Source: Deltaproteobacteria bacterium | Lineage (GTDB): Bacteria; Desulfobacterota; Desulfobacteria; Desulfobacterales; JAFDDL01 | Assembly (NCBI GenBank): GCA_019310865.1 | Contig: JAFDDL010000006.1 | Span: 1-20,671 of the forward strand | Reading direction: 5' to 3' | DNA length: 20,671 nucleotides | Shown here: piece after piece, positions 14,402-20,671 of the stretch | How the letters are laid out: every line of letters starts with the position of its first letter | Numbering within the stretch: position 1 is the stretch's first letter | Notes under the pieces: generated by a model | Told to the model about the DNA's origin: nothing | What the model saw: only the letters and a program-made list of their open reading frames with translations | Database searches by the model: none | Made by a program: the position numbers and the translations under genes

Positions 14402-15142
14402 TTATCCCTTTTTAAATGTACCTGAAGTCATGATAAGAATTGCTGCCTTGGTTTCGTTTTCCAGGGCCGTCGAAAGATCACCCGATACGCCGCCGTAGAT
14501 GGAATTTTTTATCATCCGGGTGACAACCGGAGATGCCTGGGCTATGGCGCCGGCAAGTTCCATGGTGGCGCTCAACAGCTGATCCGCCGGTACAACTCGA
14601 TTCACAAGGCCGATCTCAGCGGCCTCCTGGGCTTCCACCATCCGGCCTGTCAGCATGATTTCCATTGCCTTGGGCGTCCCCACCATTCGGGGCAGAAAAT
14701 AGGTCCCGCCTGTATCCGGATGCAGATTTGCTCTGACGAAAATTTCACTGAAGCGGGCTTTTTCGGAAGCCACAATCATGTCACACCCCAATGCCAGGTT
14801 ACACCCCCCGCCCGCAGCCACCCCGTTCACGGCAGCGATAACGGGCTGCGGCATATATCGGATGCCAAGTGCCATCTGTGCCACGGTATCCATGAACCGG
14901 TACAAATCCCCCGGGTCCGTTGTTGTGTAAACATCCATGGACAGGTCGCCACCCGAACAAAACCCACGGCCGGCGCCTGTCAGAACGACGACGTTCACAT
15001 TCTCGTCCTTGCCGAGCGTTTCGGTCACACGGGTCAGCTCATCGATCATTTGTGTATCAATGGCGTTGAGTTTATCCGGGCGGTTGAGGGTAATGGTTGC
15101 AATGTTGTTCTCTATTTCCACTGTAATGGTCTGATATTCCAT
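14402..15142 (-). CDS. Crotonase-fold protein 2, isomerase-like (PaaG/ECI type)
   Basis: A 246-residue crotonase-family protein. The oxyanion-hole segments GRGFCSGGDLS and NGVAAGGGCNLALGCD are intact, so acyl-CoA binding is expected. The two Glu residues needed for water addition are absent: the first is N115 (GGGCNLAL) and the second is F135. Instead NLHPDTGGTYFLPR places D143 where PaaG-type ring isomerases and delta3-delta2 enoyl-CoA isomerases have a catalytic Asp. Isomerisation is therefore more likely than hydration (inference). The ATG at 15142 has AAGGAG 7 bases upstream; a TTG just before it is ignored. It lies 20 bases after the MaoC gene. Confidence 0.88.
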   Translation of the reverse strand: MEYQTITVEIENNIATITLNRPDKLNAIDTQMIDELTRVTETLGKDENVNVVVLTGAGRGFCSGGDLSMDVYTTTDPGDLYRFMDTVAQMALGIRYMPQPVIAAVNGVAAGGGCNLALGCDMIVASEKARFSEIFVRANLHPDTGGTYFLPRMVGTPKAMEIMLTGRMVEAQEAAEIGLVNRVVPADQLLSATMELAGAIAQASPVVTRMIKNSIYGGVSGDLSTALENETKAAILIMTSGTFKKG

Positions 15143-15165
15143 CAATCATCTCCTTAAAGAAGGGA

Positions 15166-15603
15166 TCAATCTTCCTTTTTCGGCAAAATCACCGTTGCCT
15201 CGGCTGTCATGGTTTCCCCTTTATCCGTTTTACTGCAAATGTCCAGCACAACGGCGGCGTTCGCGTCGTCTTTCTCTGTGACTTTTCCCGTGAACCGGAC
15301 CACATCGCCGACACTGTTAAATATCTTCATTCTCAGAGAACTGATTTTTTTGAGTTTTCCTTGAATCCCCATCCACTCGCGGAGCAATCTTTCGATCATG
15401 CCCATGAGAAAATAGGTATTGGCGTAGGCGCTGGACGCGCCGGTGGCGATGCCGGCCTCGTTGTCATGGTGAATGGAAGACAGATCTCGGTTGGCGCCCG
15501 CCTCCATCACCAGAAGCTGCAGCGAAATGGGGAGAGCGACCTCATGGGTTTCACTGCCGATTTTCACGTCCTCATAAAACAATTGTTTTTCCCATTTATC
15601 CAT
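15166..15603 (-). CDS. MaoC-like hot-dog hydratase/dehydratase subunit
   Basis: A 145-residue single hot-dog protein of the MaoC family. ANRDLSSIHHDNEAG near residues 37-51 resembles the hydratase-2 motif (GDxNPxHxD), retaining the Asp and His of the catalytic pair though the Asn-Pro is Ser-Ser. These proteins add or remove water from enoyl-CoA with R stereochemistry. Its start is three bases after the stop of a FAS1-like hot-dog gene, so the two probably form a heteromer, as in ChsH1/ChsH2 and HadAB. AAGGAGACTGACCA precedes the ATG at 15603. It is the best candidate for the hydratase in the cluster because both crotonases lack the hydratase glutamates. Confidence 0.85.
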   Translation of the reverse strand: MDKWEKQLFYEDVKIGSETHEVALPISLQLLVMEAGANRDLSSIHHDNEAGIATGASSAYANTYFLMGMIERLLREWMGIQGKLKKISSLRMKIFNSVGDVVRFTGKVTEKDDANAAVVLDICSKTDKGETMTAEATVILPKKED

Positions 15604-15606
15604 TGG

Positions 15607-16161
15607 TCAGTCTCCTTTTTCGGGCGGCACAAACCGGAAAATCGTCAGGTGCGCGATGGCGACAATCTCTTCGCGCTGGTTCTTGTAGGTGTCTTCCTGA
15701 AGCAAAAAGGCCCCCTTTCCCACCCGAAGCTCCTTGTGGTGAATATTCAACAGCTTGCTTGAGCAGGTGATTTGATCACCGATGGCCATGGGTTCGAAAA
15801 ACTCGATGGTCATCTCGGTGGCAAAGCTCAGGGTGCACGGCGCCGGTACGGTGAAAATGACCGGAATCGGAATACCCTTGGGCGGATCCCCGGGCTTGGC
15901 CGGTGGATCGCCCGATTTCCAGTAGGCTGGAATGCCATAGGTGACCACCATGGTAGAGGGTGCGACAACCCCCCCATATCCGGCCTGCCGGGCGGCCGCC
16001 TCGTCAACGTGGATCGGGCAGTCAAACTCCTTTGGCTCGAGCCAGCGTCGAATGCTGCCCTTTTCCACCGCGTCGGCCCCTTCGAATTTTACAATCTCCT
16101 TGCCCAGGAAGCTTTGCGTTTCTTCCCAGGTTCCCCATTTACCCCATGACGGTTTTTCCAT
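15607..16161 (-). CDS. FAS1-like dehydratase-domain (MaoC N-type) hot-dog protein
   Basis: A 184-residue protein resembling the FAS1-like dehydratase/MaoC N-terminal domain: an N-terminal helix with FLGKEIVKFEGADAVEKGSIRRW, then FDCPIHVDEAAARQAGYGG and VVAPSTMVVTYG, and a C-terminal strand region IEFFEPMAIGDQI. A Gly-Asp-Pro-Pro pair (SGDPPAKPGDPPKG) forms a loop insert. It lies three bases before the single-domain MaoC gene and most likely is its partner. ATG at 16161 is preferred because GAGGTGG lies about five bases upstream; a TTG 21 bases earlier is in frame but has no good site. Neighbouring thiolase-like and DUF35 genes recall the layout of steroid side-chain degradation enzymes. Confidence 0.85.
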   Translation of the reverse strand: MEKPSWGKWGTWEETQSFLGKEIVKFEGADAVEKGSIRRWLEPKEFDCPIHVDEAAARQAGYGGVVAPSTMVVTYGIPAYWKSGDPPAKPGDPPKGIPIPVIFTVPAPCTLSFATEMTIEFFEPMAIGDQITCSSKLLNIHHKELRVGKGAFLLQEDTYKNQREEIVAIAHLTIFRFVPPEKGD

Positions 16162-16192
16162 ATTCCACCTCTTGTTCCCCAAGGATTGATGT

Positions 16193-16966
16193 TTATTTTT
16201 TCCCGAATGTTTTCAGCCGGGCGGCGGCATCCTCGGTACAAAATCCCCCGATGAGGTCCTTTCTCATCAGAAGATCGAAATCGAGCACCGATTGCCAATC
16301 GGCGCGCATCATGCTTTTGAGCTGCTGCTTCATCATGGAAAGCGCCTCAAGGTTCAATTTCTTGTATTTGGCGCCCCATTTTGCCACGGCCTCTTCAAGC
16401 CCGCCGGTGGGCACAACCTTCCACACCAGGCCCATCTCCTTGGCTCGCTCGGCAGAAACCAGCTCGGCGGTCAGGAAAAACTCCCGGGCCCGGCGAATCC
16501 CGATTTTGCGCGCCAGCCGCTGGGGTTCCTGCCAGCCGGGGACAAAGCCCCACTTGGCATGGGCATCGCCAAATTTGGCATCTTCTTCGGCGATGATCAG
16601 GTCACAGAAATATGCCAGAATGAATCCACCGGCCACCGCATTTCCCTGAACCGCGGCAATAACCGGTTTTCTCAGGCCTTCAATTAGGTCATCCACCCGG
16701 GGGCCCTTGGGAATCAATTCAACCCGGAAGGCATCCGGACGGTTCTGCAAGGTGTCCAGTGCATATTTCAGGTCCATACCGGCACAAAAATCGTCTCCGG
16801 CGCCCGTGAGAAAAATCACATTGATACTGTCATCGGCATCGAGTTCTTTCAGCTCCGTTTCCAGTTCATCCATGAACAGGGGCGTAATGGCGTTTCTCGT
16901 TTCGGGGCGGTTAAAGATAATCTTGGCGTAACCGTCTTGTTTGTCGATCAGAATTTGCTCATACAT
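16193..16966 (-). CDS. Crotonase-fold protein 1, without the hydratase glutamates
   Basis: A 257-residue crotonase-family protein. DDFCAGMDLKYA and QGNAVAGGFILAYFCD provide the oxyanion hole. Aligning by eye with enoyl-CoA hydratase, the first catalytic Glu is I116 (GGFIL) and the second corresponds to H136 in KFGDAHAKWGFVPGW; neither Glu is present. It resembles a subgroup with DxHAxxGxxPGW whose members have been annotated as hydratases but whose reactions are often unknown. It could be an isomerase, hydrolase, or decarboxylase-like enzyme. ATG at 16966 is preceded by AAGGAGCG at 11 bases. It lies 120 bases after the SDR gene, the largest gap in the front half of the cluster. Confidence 0.86.
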   Translation of the reverse strand: MYEQILIDKQDGYAKIIFNRPETRNAITPLFMDELETELKELDADDSINVIFLTGAGDDFCAGMDLKYALDTLQNRPDAFRVELIPKGPRVDDLIEGLRKPVIAAVQGNAVAGGFILAYFCDLIIAEEDAKFGDAHAKWGFVPGWQEPQRLARKIGIRRAREFFLTAELVSAERAKEMGLVWKVVPTGGLEEAVAKWGAKYKKLNLEALSMMKQQLKSMMRADWQSVLDFDLLMRKDLIGGFCTEDAAARLKTFGKK

Positions 16967-17002
16967 GTTTCTTCACGCTCCTTTTATAGCTTTTCAGATA
17001 AT

Positions 17003-17072
17003 GATTTTGGCAAGGCCAGAAGGAGGAAGCCGTATTATTAATACTGCGACGATCGATAACGCAGCCAAAATC
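17003..17072. repeat. 9-bp inverted repeat between SDR and crotonase 1
   Basis: GATTTTGGC (17003-17011) and GCCAAAATC (17064-17072) are perfect reverse complements enclosing 52 bases; a smaller GTATT-ATT-AATAC hairpin lies inside at about 17032-17044. In the 120-base gap between two cluster genes this may form an mRNA stem that affects processing or partial termination. No T run follows on the coding strand. Confidence 0.4.
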
Positions 17073-17086
17073 TTTATCTGGAATGT

Positions 17087-17854
17087 CTATAGGCTAATAG
17101 AAATCCCACCTTCTACTAGAACATTCGTTCCCGTAATATACTTGGCCTTGTCCGAACACAGAAACAGCGCTGCATCGGCCACTTCACTCGGCTCGCCCAT
17201 TCTGCCCATGGGGATGTTGGATACCAGTCGATCGACGGTATCCTGTCCGATTCCCTGGCGCTCATAGATTTCCGTGGCAATGATGCCCAGCACCAGCGTG
17301 TTGGCCGTTATTCCTTTTCTGGCCACTTCCCGGGCTGTCTGTTTGGTCAGAAGGTGCAATCCGCCCTTACTGACGGAATAGGCCGGTATCCCGGTGGTGC
17401 CGAACAGTCCGGCCACGGAGGATATATTGATAATTCTGCCCCAGGCGTTTTTCTTCATGAGGGGCAGCACTTCCCGGGTCCAGTAGTACGGACCGTTGAG
17501 ATTGACATTGATCTCCCGGGTCCAGGCCTCCGGGGGCATCTTGCTGATGGTGCCGAAGTTGCCTGTCAAGGCCGCGCAGTTAACCAGGATGTCCACTTTG
17601 CCGAACTCACCAGTTACCCTGGCCACTGCGTCTTTGACCTGTTCGTATTGGCTTTGATCGGCCTGCACGGCCAGGGTTTTTACGCCTGTATTTGCCAGCT
17701 TGTCGGCCAGCGCATCAATGCCCTCTTGCATGATATCCGTCACGGCCACATGGACCCCCTCACCGGCCAGGGCATGGGCCATTGCGTTGCCGATGCCCTT
17801 ATTCGAGCCGGCGCCGGTCACGATGGCCACCTTATCTTTTAGATCCAGATCCAT
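17087..17854 (-). CDS. Short-chain dehydrogenase/reductase (3-hydroxyacyl-CoA dehydrogenase-like)
   Basis: A 255-residue classical SDR. The nucleotide motif TGAGSNKGIG has a short insertion, D40 near the end of the second strand (AVTDIMQ) suggests NAD preference, VNCAAL corresponds to NNAG, and the catalytic set is S (NISSVAG), Y and K (PAYSVSKGG). The C-terminus GTNVLVEGGISISL is typical. In this cluster it should oxidise a 3-hydroxyacyl-CoA to the 3-oxo form, like BbsC/BbsD or FabG-type enzymes, although it could serve another alcohol. GGAG lies 7 bases before ATG 17854 and 11 bases separate it from the DUF35 gene. It ends with TAG. Confidence 0.92.
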   Translation of the reverse strand: MDLDLKDKVAIVTGAGSNKGIGNAMAHALAGEGVHVAVTDIMQEGIDALADKLANTGVKTLAVQADQSQYEQVKDAVARVTGEFGKVDILVNCAALTGNFGTISKMPPEAWTREINVNLNGPYYWTREVLPLMKKNAWGRIINISSVAGLFGTTGIPAYSVSKGGLHLLTKQTAREVARKGITANTLVLGIIATEIYERQGIGQDTVDRLVSNIPMGRMGEPSEVADAALFLCSDKAKYITGTNVLVEGGISISL

Positions 17855-17865
17855 TTTGTTTCTCC

Positions 17866-18276
17866 TTATTCGACCGGTTTAAACTTCGGTAGAGAAATTT
17901 CCGGGGTCACATCCTCGAAAGCCACCTCGACGTCCATGCCGATTCTCACATCCCCAGGAGCGCATCCCACGATGTTGGTGAGCATCCGAACACCCTCTTC
18001 CAGATCCACCCAGGCCAGCACATAGGGCAGGTCCTCTGCAAAATGGGGTTCGACACCGGCCATGGTCACCGTGTAGGAGTAAACCTTGGCCTTGCCGCCG
18101 GCTTCTTTCCACCCCAGGTCCGCAGACCAGCACTCCGGGCAAAACTTTCGGGGGTAAAATATATTCACGTCGCACTTCTTGCAATGCTGGACAAGAAGTC
18201 TATGCTCCTTAGCCGCTTCCCAGAAAGCTTCGGTCCAAGGCTGAATGACCGGTAACGGTTTTTTATATTCACTCAT
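17866..18276 (-). CDS. DUF35 OB-fold/zinc-ribbon protein, partner of the thiolase-like protein
   Basis: A 136-residue protein with an N-terminal zinc ribbon, CKKCDVNIFYPRKFCPEC (two CxxC pairs ten residues apart), followed by an OB-fold with GKVYSYTVTMAG, YVLAWVDLEEGVRMLTNIVG and MDVEVAFEDV. DUF35 proteins bind thiolase-fold enzymes and are required for their activity, for example BbsA with BbsB in toluene degradation, the DUF35 domain of ChsH2 with Ltp2 in steroid degradation, and the archaeal HMG-CoA synthase-thiolase complex. The ATG at 18276 overlaps the thiolase stop as TAATG, and GGGAGGG lies seven bases upstream; a longer in-frame reading starting at 18354 inside the thiolase gene is not preferred. 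Confidence 0.9.
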   Translation of the reverse strand: MSEYKKPLPVIQPWTEAFWEAAKEHRLLVQHCKKCDVNIFYPRKFCPECWSADLGWKEAGGKAKVYSYTVTMAGVEPHFAEDLPYVLAWVDLEEGVRMLTNIVGCAPGDVRIGMDVEVAFEDVTPEISLPKFKPVE

Positions 18277-19454
18277 TATATTTCCCTCCCCCAGATACTG
18301 GTAATGACGTTCATGCCGGATCCACCCGATGCGGTGGTGAGAACATTTTCGCAATTTTTAACCTGTCGTTCGCCGGCCCGGCCTGTGAGCTGACGGGCCG
18401 TTTCGATATAGTTGGCCATGCTGACCCCGGAGCCTGCGTGCCCCCGGCCGATGGCATCTCCCATGGTGGAAACGGGAGTGCTGCCGCCCGGCATAGTGTT
18501 ACCCTCCAGGACGAATTTTCCGGTCTCACCGATCTCGGTGACGCCGATGCCCTCAAGGGCCGTCATCTGGGTAAAAGGGTAAGCTCCGTAAATCTGGAAA
18601 ATATCCATGTCATCCTTGGTCATACCGGCTTCGGCAAAGGCATCCTTTGAAGATTCCCGGTACCCTTCGCGCCAGTTGTAGTCTTTCCGGATCACCGGGC
18701 AGGCCCCCAGAAATCGGGCACTATGCCCCTTCAGGTAGACCGGCGTGTCCGTAATCTCTTTTGCCATTTCCGCAGAGGTCACCACCAGCGCCCCGCCGCC
18801 GTCCGCCAGGATATTACACTCCCGTGAGTGGAGCGGGGAGCTGACCATCTTGGAGGAAAGTACATCTTCCAGGGTGAGTGGTTTCTTATAAAACAGGGAA
18901 TGCGGATCCAAGGCGCCCCAGGCACGGTTGGCCACCACCACAGATGCCATCTCTTTTTCGGTGGTGCCGGTTTCATACATGTAGCGCTGGGTGATCATCC
19001 CCATGGTCCCATTGTAGGTGGTGCCGTACGGATATTCCCACTGAAGATCAATGCCGGCAGATCCGAAAAATTTAATGACGTCCTCCAGGGGGATGTCCGA
19101 CTGGACCGTGACGTGGGGAATGAGAACGATTTTGGCAAGGCCGCTGTTGATGTATTCTCCGGCCAATCGAAGACAGTTGCTGGTGGCCGCACCACCTGCG
19201 TTGCAGATGCAGATGTCTTTGCACCCTTTCAGTCCCAGTTCCTCGGGCACCTTACCAAAGGCGATCTCCCCGGTGATCCGGGGCTGCGCCTGGGGGGCCA
19301 CCGAGATCACACCCTCGATGTCATTTTTATCGATGCCCGCATCCCTGACCGCCTCCATGCAGACATCCAGCAGAATGTCCCACCGGGAGCGCTCGGGCAT
19401 GCGCCGGGTGGGCACTTCCCCAAACCCGACGATGGCAAGATTTCCTTTGCTCAT
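18276..19454 (-). CDS. Thiolase-superfamily protein (SCP-x/Ltp2/BbsB-like), lacking the second catalytic cysteine
   Basis: A 392-residue thiolase-fold protein of the acetyl-CoA acetyltransferase/SCP-x type. N-terminal AIVGFGEVPTRR and VRDAGIDKNDIEGVI are typical. C84 in ICNAGGAA aligns with the nucleophilic cysteine, and H339 in GRGHAGSG is the usual active-site His. However, the CxG motif is ASGGSG (375-380) and the HDCF motif of SCP2-thiolases is YGAY (289-292), so both known positions of the second catalytic cysteine are empty. It is immediately followed by its DUF35 partner. Possible roles are thiolytic cleavage of a substituted 3-oxoacyl-CoA, or retro-aldol cleavage as in Ltp2. AAGGGGA precedes ATG 19454. 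It is the first gene of the cluster. Confidence 0.9.
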   Translation of the reverse strand: MSKGNLAIVGFGEVPTRRMPERSRWDILLDVCMEAVRDAGIDKNDIEGVISVAPQAQPRITGEIAFGKVPEELGLKGCKDICICNAGGAATSNCLRLAGEYINSGLAKIVLIPHVTVQSDIPLEDVIKFFGSAGIDLQWEYPYGTTYNGTMGMITQRYMYETGTTEKEMASVVVANRAWGALDPHSLFYKKPLTLEDVLSSKMVSSPLHSRECNILADGGGALVVTSAEMAKEITDTPVYLKGHSARFLGACPVIRKDYNWREGYRESSKDAFAEAGMTKDDMDIFQIYGAYPFTQMTALEGIGVTEIGETGKFVLEGNTMPGGSTPVSTMGDAIGRGHAGSGVSMANYIETARQLTGRAGERQVKNCENVLTTASGGSGMNVITSIWGREI

Positions 19455-19801
19455 AATTATTCCCCTTTCTATGATACGTTAATGTGTTTAACTGCCATAT
19501 TGTTTTGGGTCTTCCTTTAATTGATTATATCTCTCTTTCCATTTCATTCATAAAATTAAAGGAACTTACACATACAAAAGCAACTTCTATGCCGGAATAT
19601 GCGCTTAACCATAACCTGCAGTTATTACACAGTATTAAAATCAGATAGTTTTCATGAAATTTTACTTCTTGACGACATATGGACCTACCTGTGGCCGCAT
19701 ATGGTCAAGACGAAATAGGGGAGGGGGAATGGCAACCGGAAGGCTGGAAAGAACCCGGTGCGATCATACATGCAAATTCGCATATGTTTCTGATATAGAC
19801 A
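19455..19801. other. Intergenic region upstream of the large cluster
   Basis: About 350 bases without a convincing gene. An 82-codon plus-strand reading frame (19654-19902) overlaps the decayed region, has no good ribosome-binding site, and is rejected. Base composition is more A/T-rich than the genes. Apart from a candidate -10 box I see no repeat, RNA gene or recognisable operator here. Confidence 0.6.
19524..19529 (-). promoter_or_regulatory. Candidate -10 box for the catabolic cluster
   Basis: The minus strand reads TATAAT here, about 70 bases before the ATG of the thiolase-like gene, the first gene of the cluster. The expected -35 position (TTATGA or TATGAA with 17-18 base spacing) matches poorly, so if this is the promoter it may need an activator. 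No sigma-54 GG-N10-GC motif was noticed. Confidence 0.35.
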
Positions 19802-19927
19802 TCAGGACAGGCCATATCGTTCAAACCCGGAGTCGACAATGCGATGAACCAGTTGACGGTAATCTTCCATATGGTCTTCGGCTGACGGGTGATACAAGGT
19901 AAATATCTGCGGGCCAGGGGTCGTCAT
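19802..19927 (-). pseudogene. Short coding remnant fused out of frame to the aminotransferase fragment
   Basis: A 41-codon frame ([14 protein letters not shown] at its start, [18 protein letters not shown] at its end) has protein-like composition and ends in TGA. It looks like the C-terminal end of some protein, not recognised, and begins just where recognisable similarity in the neighbouring aminotransferase frame ends. No good ribosome-binding site precedes it. It could be the remains of a gene fused by a deletion, or a chance frame. Confidence 0.35.
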
Positions 19928-20177
19928 CGCCACTTATACCGATGATATCTTCCGGATGCGAATGCCCCAACAGCAATGACCCATGCCCGCCGAAGTAGTC
20001 GATGTACTCGTTGCCGTCCACATCCCATTTTCGCGATCCTTTGGCGTGCGTGATGTATGGCAGGAACGGATCTGCTATACGCCCCATGTGGGTGGCGCCC
20101 AGGGCCGGAAAATGCATCAATGCCCGCTCGTGAATCCGTTGCGACTTGGGATGGGTTTGTTTTCGATATTTCTTCAT
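19821..20177 (-). pseudogene. N-terminal remnant of a class-III (glutamate-1-semialdehyde type) aminotransferase
   Basis: The first 78 residues match the N-terminus of class-III PLP aminotransferases: [12 protein letters not shown], then [16 protein letters not shown] and [14 protein letters not shown], the region that builds the dimer interface and active-site floor. After about position 19944 the frame turns into unrelated, arginine- and serine-rich sequence and stops at 119 codons, whereas intact enzymes are 420-460 residues with a PLP lysine far downstream. The catalytic part is missing. The strongest ribosome-binding site nearby (AGGAAGGG) fits an ATG at 20190 in another frame, so a frameshift near the start is also possible. 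A deletion that joined this to another remnant is the simplest explanation. Confidence 0.75.
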
Positions 20178-20321
20178 AGCCAGATGCCATGGTTTTCCCT
20201 TCCTGCCCGAATTGCCATCGGTATGCTGACTGTTATAGATATCCCCATATGAACTGATACTCTTTTACCTATATATTATAGAGATGGTATCAAGTCATGT
20301 GAGGGGGACTATAGTTGATAA

Positions 20322-20671
20322 TCATTTCTCGGCGGGGATCTGAATAGAAATCGCCTCTACCTCTTCAGAACATACTTTCCCGCCATGAACAATACCACCT
20401 TCCACCATCAGCAAATCCCCCTCATTAATTTCGATATTGCCGATTCCTTCAATATGGGACTCTACTTTTCCCCTGATTACGTAAACAATTTCAGTGTTTG
20501 GGTGTGAATGGGGATGGTATCCACCCCCTTCCAAGTCTCCAGTTACGGTTATTTTTCTTATTGTTACACTGGCGATGGGCGTGTCCGATGCGGTCAGGAG
20601 TTTTTTTTCGGAAACAGCGGCCCCCGGTCCATAGGTTTTTTCCCATTCTTTATCCTTTGCGTGCACATGCA
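20322..20671 (-). CDS. Cupin protein, 5' end probably outside the window
   Basis: At least 114 residues of a small cupin barrel. The first metal motif reads YHPHSHPNTE (with histidines and E), followed by VYVIRGKVESHI and the second motif INEGDLLMVEGGIVHGG. The reading frame stays open to the window edge; a GTG at 20666 is possible but lacks a visible ribosome-binding site, and the codon cut by the edge ends in TG and may itself be a start. Members bind a metal and act as isomerases, lyases or sensors. It lies upstream of the decayed aminotransferase and is probably not part of the large cluster. Confidence 0.82.
   Translation of the reverse strand, partial: HVHAKDKEWEKTYGPGAAVSEKKLLTASDTPIASVTIRKITVTGDLEGGGYHPHSHPNTEIVYVIRGKVESHIEGIGNIEINEGDLLMVEGGIVHGGKVCSEEVEAISIQIPAEK

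Noticed and set aside
19654..19902. 82-codon plus-strand reading frame
   Set aside because: It overlaps the decayed aminotransferase region antisense, lacks a convincing ribosome-binding site and has a basic, low-similarity composition.

Overview
The window looks like a chromosomal piece of a strictly anaerobic, respiring bacterium, most likely a complete-oxidising sulfate reducer of the Desulfobacterota (Desulfobacterales-like). This is inferred from content: a Wood-Ljungdahl-type MetF/MetV pair, a periplasmic tetraheme cytochrome c with a NarI-like membrane protein and an HdrC-like iron-sulfur protein, a four-subunit 2-oxoacid:ferredoxin oxidoreductase, a tungsten-type aldehyde:ferredoxin oxidoreductase and CoA-dependent beta-oxidation genes. 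No rRNA, tRNA, CRISPR array or transposase gene was seen. All genes but one lie on the minus strand.

Region 1 (1-2923, minus) reads metF, NarI-like cytochrome b, HdrC-like ferredoxin, tetraheme cytochrome c, metV (cut by the window edge). It looks like a methylene-tetrahydrofolate reductase linked to a small transmembrane electron-transfer module. In a complete oxidiser this would move electrons from methyl-THF oxidation toward quinone or periplasmic cytochrome; in an autotroph it could run in reverse.

Region 2 (2924-3949) is sparse. It holds an inverted repeat upstream of metF, a 157-bp imperfect palindrome that looks like a dispersed repeat or non-autonomous element, and the only plus-strand gene, a small protein resembling dimeric alpha/beta-barrel proteins.

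Region 3 (3950-19454, minus) is a nearly gapless 19-gene, 15.5-kb cluster, probably one or a few operons. In transcription order: thiolase-like protein, DUF35 OB-fold protein, SDR dehydrogenase, crotonase 1, two hot-dog (FAS1-like/MaoC) proteins, crotonase 2, P-loop NTPase, 2-oxoacid:ferredoxin oxidoreductase delta-alpha-beta-gamma, PLP aminotransferase, UroD-like protein (with a premature amber codon), ferredoxin, AOR, cupin, acyl-CoA dehydrogenase, MBL-fold hydrolase. The simplest model is anaerobic breakdown of an amino acid or related 2-oxoacid with a branched or aromatic side chain: transamination, oxidative decarboxylation to acyl-CoA, dehydrogenation, hydration or isomerisation, oxidation and C-C cleavage. 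Several enzymes have altered catalytic residues, so the chemistry may not be ordinary beta-oxidation. No CoA ligase, ETF or regulator is present here.

Region 4 (19455-20671) holds a candidate promoter for the big cluster, the decayed N-terminal remnant of a class-III aminotransferase joined to a second out-of-frame coding remnant, and a cupin gene at the right edge.
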